A stretch of 10,627 bases of DNA, from positions 1 through 10,627 of the forward strand of contig JAGZDD010000136.1 in assembly GCA_018369015.1 (NCBI GenBank), read 5' to 3'. The translations under genes and the position numbers were made by a program. The notes under the pieces are model-generated. The model was given only the letters and a program-made list of their open reading frames with translations, had not been told where the DNA came from and ran no database searches. Source of the DNA: Clostridiales bacterium (GTDB lineage Bacteria; Bacillota; Clostridia; Lachnospirales; Lachnospiraceae). Positions 6,556 through 10,627 of the stretch are shown here, one piece after another; position 1 is the stretch's first letter; every line of letters begins with the position of its first letter.

Positions 6556-7740
6556 ATGTGGCTGTGTGCAAGTGAGAGCAGATGTAATACCGTAAAAATA
6601 ACCCTGCATTATCCGGCCTATTACCGGAACTTTTCCTGTATCGGCGGGCAATGTGAAGCAACCTGCTGTGCCGGGTGGGAGATTTCGATCGACCGGCCTT
6701 CGATGAAGACCTACCGCCGCGCCCGTGGTGCTTTTGGGAAGAAACTTAAGGCCGCGATAAATACAAAGGAAATGCGTTTTAATACGGAGGCCGGCCATTG
6801 TCCTATGCTTAACGGCCGTGGGCTTTGCGAGATTTACCGGGTGCTGGGCGTGGAAAAAATGTGCCGTACATGCCGTATTTATCCGCGTCATATGGAGGAT
6901 TACGGAAGGCTTAGAGAGATTATGCTGTCCTTGTCCTGTCCGGAGGCCGCTCGGATCATTTTAGGAAACAAGGAGTCCTTTTCTATTTACAGCCGCCGTT
7001 GCTTTCGGAAGCTGGCATTAAAGCAGGCGGATACGGGAATCTCAGAGGCACGGTTAAAAAGGCTTTTGGGGCTTAGGGGAAAATTGTTTTATATTCTTGG
7101 ACAGAAACAAATGCCCTTATCTCAAAGACTTGAAGAAACACTGAAAGTAGTAGCCGGACAGAATCGGCCGCACCGGTTGGAAGCTCTAAGAGGCGGTCCG
7201 GCGTATGCGCCAGGGCTTTTTGAGAAGGGCGGGCAGGGAGAGAGGATAGCGAAGGCCGCCTGCGGGCCGGAGATAGACGCCTATATGGATATGCTTTTAG
7301 CCTTAGAGCCTGTGACCCGTACATGGCGTCCTTTTCTTACGGAAAGCATTGCCCTGCTTAAGTCAGAGAAAAATTTGAGGGAGCATTGGGATAGCTTCCG
7401 CCGGGAAGTGAGGGAAAATGCAAAAATGTATGAGAATTTGGCAGCCCATTATTTGTATATGTACTTTGCCGGGGCTGTTTATGACAAAGAAGAATATAAA
7501 TGGTCAGCCCTTATAAAAACGAAGCTTATGATTTTTCATGTGCTTATTCTTTACAGGCTTCACTATGCCCAGTGGCTTCGGGGGAATGGAGGGCTTGGCG
7601 GCCTTGTATCGGCCGTTTGGATTTATTCAAGGCAAATGGACCATTCAGATACAAACTTAGAAGCCCTTGAAGAGCTTCTTGGCCGCCATCCCCTTTTTAG
7701 CGTTTCCCGCCTTACAAAGCAATTGGGAGAAATTTTATGA
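6556..7740 (+). CDS. fliB: FliB-like lysine-N-methylase family protein (cysteine-rich)
   Basis: A protein of 394 residues in the flagellin lysine-N-methylase (FliB)/YkgJ cysteine-cluster family. The N-terminal part carries the family's cysteine pattern: FSCIGGQCEATCCAGWEI (Cys28, 33, 37, 38), then GHCPML, GLCEIY and MCRTCRIYPRH, followed by YGRLREIMLSLSCPEAAR. In Salmonella, FliB methylates flagellin lysines and holds a 4Fe-4S cluster; the cysteines suggest a cluster here too. The rest is helical with no motif I recognise. The ATG at 6556 has AAGGAG (6542-6547) 8 nt upstream; an in-frame GTG at 6547 overlapping the marR stop would add three residues. No flagellar genes are present, so the target may be another protein, and the symbol reflects family rather than proven role. 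Position in the exporter operon suggests co-expression with it. Confidence 0.85.
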   Translation: MWLCASESRCNTVKITLHYPAYYRNFSCIGGQCEATCCAGWEISIDRPSMKTYRRARGAFGKKLKAAINTKEMRFNTEAGHCPMLNGRGLCEIYRVLGVEKMCRTCRIYPRHMEDYGRLREIMLSLSCPEAARIILGNKESFSIYSRRCFRKLALKQADTGISEARLKRLLGLRGKLFYILGQKQMPLSQRLEETLKVVAGQNRPHRLEALRGGPAYAPGLFEKGGQGERIAKAACGPEIDAYMDMLLALEPVTRTWRPFLTESIALLKSEKNLREHWDSFRREVRENAKMYENLAAHYLYMYFAGAVYDKEEYKWSALIKTKLMIFHVLILYRLHYAQWLRGNGGLGGLVSAVWIYSRQMDHSDTNLEALEELLGRHPLFSVSRLTKQLGEIL

Positions 7741-7746
7741 CCCCTT

Positions 7747-7780
7747 GCGCCGCGGCCTGTGAAGCTGGATTGTGCGGCGC
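7747..7780. other. GC-rich inverted repeat between convergent genes
   Basis: GCGCCGC (7747-7753) and GCGGCGC (7774-7780) form a perfect 7-bp stem with a 20-nt loop. It starts six bases after the stop of the FliB-like gene and lies just beyond the stop (7794-7796) of the convergent - strand gene. Its place suits a shared transcription end, but neither direction has a T-run after the stem, so it is not a standard intrinsic terminator. Confidence 0.35.
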
Positions 7781-7793
7781 TGTAAGCGATAGC

Positions 7794-8096
7794 TTACTGG
7801 AACATATCGTCGCCGCTCTTAAAGCCGAAAGCCGGATGAAAATCAAATTTTACAGCGCCTACAGCAACATTCGGGCCTACAGCCTTTTTAATCCGGGCAA
7901 TTCCCTCATTTCCAAAGCCTGCGCAAAGCTCAATGGCAGAACAACCTTTATCTGCCATTTCTTTGGCAGCCGCCTCCGCCTCATTATAATCTTTGACGCC
8001 GATGACATTCATACAGATTGTTTCAGACGGGATTACGGCCCGCTGTTTTTGTGGGTCAAGCCCTTTAGCAACATAAATAAAAGCACATTCAAACAT
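7794..8096 (-). CDS. DUF6506-like small protein
   Basis: A 100-residue cytoplasmic protein without signal peptide or membrane segment. The sequence has the features of the DUF6506 family: CAFIYVAKGLDPQKQRAVI at the N-terminus, a central VIGVKDYNEAEAAAKEMADKG, the conserved IELCAGFGNEGIARIKKAVG and a VGAVKFDFHPAF end. The alternating strands and helices and glycine-rich loops suggest a small alpha/beta fold; the function is unknown. The start is set at the ATG whose first base is 8096, because AAAGGA (8106-8111 on this strand) lies 9 nt upstream; the ATG at 8105 touches that site directly and is less likely. It is transcribed toward the FliB-like gene and away from the ThuA gene, with its own promoter at 8171-8199. 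Confidence 0.82.
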   Translation of the reverse strand: MFECAFIYVAKGLDPQKQRAVIPSETICMNVIGVKDYNEAEAAAKEMADKGCSAIELCAGFGNEGIARIKKAVGPNVAVGAVKFDFHPAFGFKSGDDMFQ

Positions 8097-8170
8097 TTTA
8101 TCCATTCCTTTCTGATTGGTAACTTCATGGCAAACGGACATGCCGGTTAGATCCATTCCGTATGGCTATT

Positions 8171-8199
8171 ATTTTATAATGAATTGGCATATAAGGCAA
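8171..8199 (-). promoter_or_regulatory. Probable promoter of the DUF6506-like gene
   Basis: On the - strand, TTGCCT (8199-8194) and TAAAAT (8176-8171) are separated by 17 bp and match 4 of 6 and 5 of 6 consensus bases. The predicted start near 8164 gives a leader of about 70 nt before the ATG at 8096. The -35 box is the weak part. Confidence 0.45.
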
Positions 8200-8227
8200 G
8201 GTTTAATACTGCCACAAATCGGAAAAA

Positions 8228-8273
8228 TCGTAACTATTCAGCCATCCTCAGCCGCATGGCTGAATAGTTACGA
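8228..8273. repeat. Perfect 18-bp inverted repeat between divergent promoters
   Basis: Two arms of 18 bp, 8228-8245 and 8256-8273, are exact reverse complements around a 10-nt loop (CCTCAGCCGC). The outer part of the arm reads CGTAACTATTCAGCC, and both sides are flanked by AAAAAT on the + strand. Read on the - strand the stem is followed at once by TTTTT (8227-8223), so it could act as an intrinsic terminator against antisense transcripts from the ThuA side. Other readings are a dispersed REP- or MITE-like palindrome of Clostridia genomes, or a long operator next to the -35 box at 8285. Nothing here decides between them. Confidence 0.8.
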
Positions 8274-8284
8274 AAAATCTATTA

Positions 8285-8312
8285 TTGAAATTTCCTGACA
8301 ATATCGTATAAT
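8285..8312 (+). promoter_or_regulatory. Promoter of the ThuA-AraC unit
   Basis: TTGAAA (8285-8290) and a perfect TATAAT (8307-8312) lie 16 bp apart. Transcription would start near 8319, giving a leader of about 47 nt that contains the hairpin at 8332-8346. The 18-bp inverted repeat ends 11 bp upstream of the -35 box. Confidence 0.7.
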
Positions 8313-8331
8313 TTAAGCTAAAGATTATAGT

Positions 8332-8346
8332 CCGGGCATAGCCCGG
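8332..8346 (+). other. Leader hairpin just upstream of the ThuA ribosome binding site
   Basis: CCGGGC (8332-8337) and GCCCGG (8341-8346) form a 6-bp all-GC stem with an ATA loop. It ends 8 nt before AGGAGG (8355-8360) in the transcript leader. Followed by GAAAAACA rather than T residues, it is not a terminator; it may stabilise the mRNA 5' end or influence ribosome access. Confidence 0.5.
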
Positions 8347-8365
8347 CGAAAAACAGGAGGAGATT

Positions 8366-9166
8366 ATGATTAAAGTAACCGTTTGGAACGAATATGTTCA
8401 AGAGCAGATGGATGTTAAAGCTGGAGAGCTTTTTCCCGGCGATGATGCTGCAAAATTCCGTGAAGAGTTTATTCAGAGAGCTAAGGAGATTAAAGCGATA
8501 CATAACGGGGCTATCCATAATACTTTAAAAGCCTTGCTTGAAGAGGATGAAGAAATAGAGGTCCGCCATATCGCTACATTAGAAATGGAAGAGTGCGGGC
8601 TTACGAAAGACGTTCTCGATGACACCGATGTCCTTGTATGGTGGGCGCATGTCGCCCATGATAAAGTACCGGATGAGATCGCTGAGAGAGTCCGGGATTA
8701 TGTGTTAAGAGGTATGGGCTTTATCGCCCTTCATTCTGCCCATCCGAGCAAGCCGATGCAAAGGATTCTCGGAACAAGCGGTTCCCTGCAGTGGCGTGAA
8801 GGGGATTTCTGCCGTGTATGGAATACATGTCCGACCCATCCTATTGCTAAAGGGATCCCAGCATCCTTTGAACTTCCCGAGGAGGAGATGTATGGGGAAT
8901 TTTTCGATATTCCAAAGCCGGATGATCTTGTATTCATTAGCTGGTACAGAGGCGGAGAGGTATTCCGTTCCGGCTGTACATGGACAAGAGGCTATGGAAA
9001 GATTTTCTATTTCCAGCCGGGCCACGAAACAAATAAATCCTATTTTAATGAAAATGTAAGAAAAATTATTCGCAATGCTGTAAAATGGGCGAACCCAGTG
9101 ATGCGTGTCGGAGAGCTTTCCTGCCCACATGCAGAAATTTCACCGGAATCGAAATATCAGAAATAA
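8366..9166 (+). CDS. ThuA domain-containing protein (trehalose utilisation family)
   Basis: A 266-residue cytoplasmic protein that matches the ThuA family along almost all its length; the fold is related to class I glutamine amidotransferases but lacks their catalytic cysteine role. Family signatures seen are VTVWNEY at the start, DVLVWWAHVAHD (88-99), GMGFIALHSAHPSK (116-129), HPIAKGI (158-164), YGEFFDIP (176-183) and GYGKIFYFQPGHE (209-221). ThuA was named from the trehalose/sucrose utilisation genes of Sinorhizobium, where it acts with the ThuB sugar dehydrogenase; its precise chemistry is uncertain. AGGAGG (8355-8360) precedes the ATG by 5 nt. No dehydrogenase or sugar transporter is in the window; the AraC gene follows after 26 bp and is probably its regulator or co-regulated. 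Confidence 0.92.
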   Translation: MIKVTVWNEYVQEQMDVKAGELFPGDDAAKFREEFIQRAKEIKAIHNGAIHNTLKALLEEDEEIEVRHIATLEMEECGLTKDVLDDTDVLVWWAHVAHDKVPDEIAERVRDYVLRGMGFIALHSAHPSKPMQRILGTSGSLQWREGDFCRVWNTCPTHPIAKGIPASFELPEEEMYGEFFDIPKPDDLVFISWYRGGEVFRSGCTWTRGYGKIFYFQPGHETNKSYFNENVRKIIRNAVKWANPVMRVGELSCPHAEISPESKYQK

Positions 9167-9192
9167 CAGAGCAGAGCTAAACTTACAGGCTT

Positions 9193-10155
9193 ATGGATAA
9201 AAAATTAATGTCTGTCCTTGAACAAATTACCGGGGAGGAGCAGGCTATCTTAGATGGCCGCTCCCAGGTAAGCAAGGCGCTTTACACGGACTGCCGGGAA
9301 TTTGTTATTGACAGTAAAAAAATGCTGGAAAAAGGCAAGCTCATGGATATACGTACACATACCCGCTTTGTCCATTTCCCTAAGCATAAACATAATTATG
9401 TTGAAATCATTTATATGTGTTCCGGCGAAACGGTACATATCATTAATGGGGCAGACCGGGTTGTTCTCCATCAGGGAGAACTGCTTTTTTTGAACCAGAA
9501 TTGTTATCACGAGATATTTCCCGCCGGAAAAGAAGATATTGCCGTTAATTTTATTGTGCTTCCTGAATTTTTTGACGAAGCGTTTAAAATGATGGACGAT
9601 GAAAATATTCTGAGGGATTTTATTATTGGTTCTCTCACAAAAAGCCCGGAAAATGCCAGCTATTTACTGTTTCAGGTATCGGATATTCTTCCTGTGCAAA
9701 ACCTTGTGGAAAATATGGTGTGGTCATTAGTAAACAAACAGCCGAACCGCCGTCAGATGAATCAGATTACTATGGGGCTTTTATTGCTGTCACTTGTCAA
9801 TGCTTCCGACAGAATTTTCTATGGTCAAGGAAATCCAAGCGACCGCCAGGATGTGCTTCGGGTTCTGCGTTATATTGAATCGAATTACCGCACGGCGTCA
9901 TTACAGGAGCTGGCTGAAATGATGAATGAAAGCTTTTATCAGCTCAGCCGCTTTATTAAAAAACATACAGGACATACCTTTAAGGAGCTGCTGCTTATAA
10001 AGCGTTTGAACCAGGCGGCGTATCTGCTTGGCACGACCCGGCTGCCTGTGGCAGATATTATTTATCATGTCGGCTACGATAATACAAGCTATTTTCACAG
10101 GGTTTTTAAGGAGCGGTACAAAATGACGCCCCGGGAATATCGGGAGCGGTGCTAA
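9193..10155 (+). CDS. AraC family transcriptional regulator with N-terminal cupin sensor
   Basis: A 320-residue regulator. Residues about 50-125 form a cupin-like sensor domain with HKHNYVEIIYMCSG (His65, His67, Glu71) and HQGELLFLNQNCYHEI, the fold that binds a sugar in many AraC proteins. The C-terminal region about 217-320 is the double helix-turn-helix: SLQELAEMMNESFYQLSRFI (236-255) and LPVADIIYHVGYDNTSYFHR (284-303), ending in FKERYKMTPREYRE as usual. The ligand is unknown, though its place after the ThuA gene suggests a carbohydrate. The ATG at 9193 is weakly supported by a short AGG at 9187-9189, so translation may rely on ribosomes leaving the ThuA gene 26 bp upstream. It could activate the promoter at 8285-8312. 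Confidence 0.94.
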   Translation: MDKKLMSVLEQITGEEQAILDGRSQVSKALYTDCREFVIDSKKMLEKGKLMDIRTHTRFVHFPKHKHNYVEIIYMCSGETVHIINGADRVVLHQGELLFLNQNCYHEIFPAGKEDIAVNFIVLPEFFDEAFKMMDDENILRDFIIGSLTKSPENASYLLFQVSDILPVQNLVENMVWSLVNKQPNRRQMNQITMGLLLLSLVNASDRIFYGQGNPSDRQDVLRVLRYIESNYRTASLQELAEMMNESFYQLSRFIKKHTGHTFKELLLIKRLNQAAYLLGTTRLPVADIIYHVGYDNTSYFHRVFKERYKMTPREYRERC

Positions 10156-10206
10156 ATTAAGCCTTACGATTCTTAACTTTGGCGCGTTGTCTGCGGAACT
10201 AAATAT

Positions 10207-10262
10207 GTCAATAATTTGAAAGAAAACGCTTCTTTTGTCAACTTTTTGCTGTTTTTGTCAAT
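10207..10262 (+). repeat. Three GTCAA-containing repeats upstream of the Spo0A-C gene
   Basis: GTCAA occurs at 10207-10211, 10237-10241 and 10257-10261; the last two sit in the longer shared word TTTTGTCAA (10233-10241 and 10253-10261) 20 bp apart, about two helical turns. TTGTCAA differs from the known Spo0A box TTGTCGAA in one or two positions, so these may be binding sites for Spo0A or for the product of the next gene. The region is AT-rich, so chance similarity is possible. Confidence 0.35.
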
Positions 10263-10280
10263 TGTTTCAATTAAAATGAT

Positions 10281-10310
10281 TTGATACTTTACAAAATCGA
10301 AGTATATAAT
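10281..10310 (+). promoter_or_regulatory. Promoter of the Spo0A-C gene
   Basis: TTGATA (10281-10286) and a perfect TATAAT (10305-10310) are 18 bp apart. The predicted start near 10317 leaves a leader of about 49 nt before the ATG at 10366. The repeats at 10207-10262 lie just upstream. The rest of the 10156-10365 gap is AT-rich and I see no clear terminator for the AraC gene in it. Confidence 0.65.
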
Positions 10311-10365
10311 GCATTTATCTGATAAAGTAGAAATATGGCAAAAGAGATAGAAGGAGCGTTTCATA

Positions 10366-10627
10366 ATGGAAAAAATTAATTTTATAGTGATTGACGACAA
10401 AGATAAATTGAAAGATTTTATTAAGCAGCTTATTGCGGAAGAGCGTGCTGAATATACGATTGAAGAAAAGCAGCAGGGGCCGGTTGTTACTGAAGACATA
10501 AAGCGCCGTGTTACAAAAATGATCCAGGATCTTGGTGTTCCTGCCAATATTAAAGGTTATACTTATTTGAGGGATGCTATTCTAATTTCTATTGCAAATC
10601 CAGATGCTATCAATTCCATCACAAAAG
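10366..10627 (+). CDS. Spo0A C-terminal-domain protein without full receiver (partial, runs off the window)
   Basis: The first 87 residues of a protein cut by the window end. From about residue 45 it matches the DNA-binding domain of the sporulation master regulator Spo0A: VTKMIQDLGVPANIKGYTYLRD (49-70) followed by AILISIANPDAINSITK, which corresponds to the LGVPAHIKGYxYLREAI part of that domain. Spo0A itself has about 120 receiver residues before this; here only about 45 are present. The start, INFIVIDDKDKLKDFI, looks like the first strand, acidic pair and helix of a receiver, after which the rest, including the phosphorylated aspartate region, is missing. The ATG follows AAGGAG (10351-10356) by 9 nt. 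It is likely a Spo0A paralog acting without phosphorylation, not the genomic spo0A. Whether the DNA-recognition helix is intact cannot be seen. Confidence 0.85.
   Translation, partial: MEKINFIVIDDKDKLKDFIKQLIAEERAEYTIEEKQQGPVVTEDIKRRVTKMIQDLGVPANIKGYTYLRDAILISIANPDAINSITK

Noticed and set aside
8097..8105. ATG at 8105 as start of the DUF6506-like gene
   Set aside because: Its ribosome binding site would touch the start codon with no spacer; the ATG at 8096 has a 9-nt gap and fits the family N-terminus.
7737..8150. Open frame on the + strand whose ATG overlaps the stop of the FliB-like gene
   Set aside because: It is antisense to the DUF6506-like gene, lacks family motifs and has no ribosome binding site of its own; the overlap with the stop looks accidental.
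10201..10262. TTGACA boxes on the - strand as divergent promoters
   Set aside because: They are the reverse of the GTCAA repeats; none has a good -10 box at proper spacing, and no gene lies downstream on that strand.

Overview
The window reads as a low- to mid-GC, spore-forming Clostridia genome, most likely a Lachnospiraceae-type gut anaerobe. The reasons are a ferredoxin-fused aldo/keto reductase, a clostridial-style heterodimeric ABC exporter, a FliB/YkgJ-type cysteine-rich protein, a DUF6506-like protein and a gene with the Spo0A DNA-binding domain. Shine-Dalgarno sites are strong and close to AGGAGG. The assignment rests on gene content and style alone; no rRNA or other marker gene is present.

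Layout. Positions 1-265 hold no convincing gene: it is a GC-rich stretch packed with nested hairpins that ends at the ribosome binding site of the first gene. Three genes follow on the + strand: an iron-sulfur aldo/keto reductase (266-1294), a small membrane-anchored protein (1347-1721) and a GNAT acetyltransferase (1718-2296, GTG start overlapping the previous stop). A new transcription unit starts at about 2380 from a good sigma-A promoter whose start site lies in a palindrome typical of MarR operators. It carries two ABC exporter half-transporters (2412-4139 and 4139-6052), a MarR-family regulator (6074-6550) and a FliB-like lysine-N-methylase-family protein (6556-7740), all tightly packed or overlapping. 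A DUF6506-like gene on the - strand (7794-8096) converges on this operon. From the intergenic region 8097-8365, which has divergent promoters around an 18-bp perfect inverted repeat, a ThuA-domain gene (8366-9166) and an AraC regulator (9193-10155) run on the + strand. After a 210-bp AT-rich gap with its own promoter, a short Spo0A-C-domain protein begins at 10366 and runs off the window.

How the genes fit together. The central operon looks like a self-regulated export module: MarR, made from the third gene, would repress the promoter at the palindrome until a ligand appears, and the two ABC subunits would form an asymmetric exporter with one degenerate and one canonical ATP site. The FliB-like protein is translationally linked to this module although no flagellar gene is in view. 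ThuA plus AraC looks like a small sugar-responsive pair without the dehydrogenase usually associated with ThuA. The Spo0A-C protein keeps the DNA-binding domain but has almost no receiver domain.

Most genes belong to known families. The least explained parts are the hairpin-rich leader at 1-265, the 18-bp inverted repeat at 8228-8273, the placement of the FliB-like gene in the efflux operon, and the receiver-less Spo0A-like protein with TTGTCAA-type repeats upstream.
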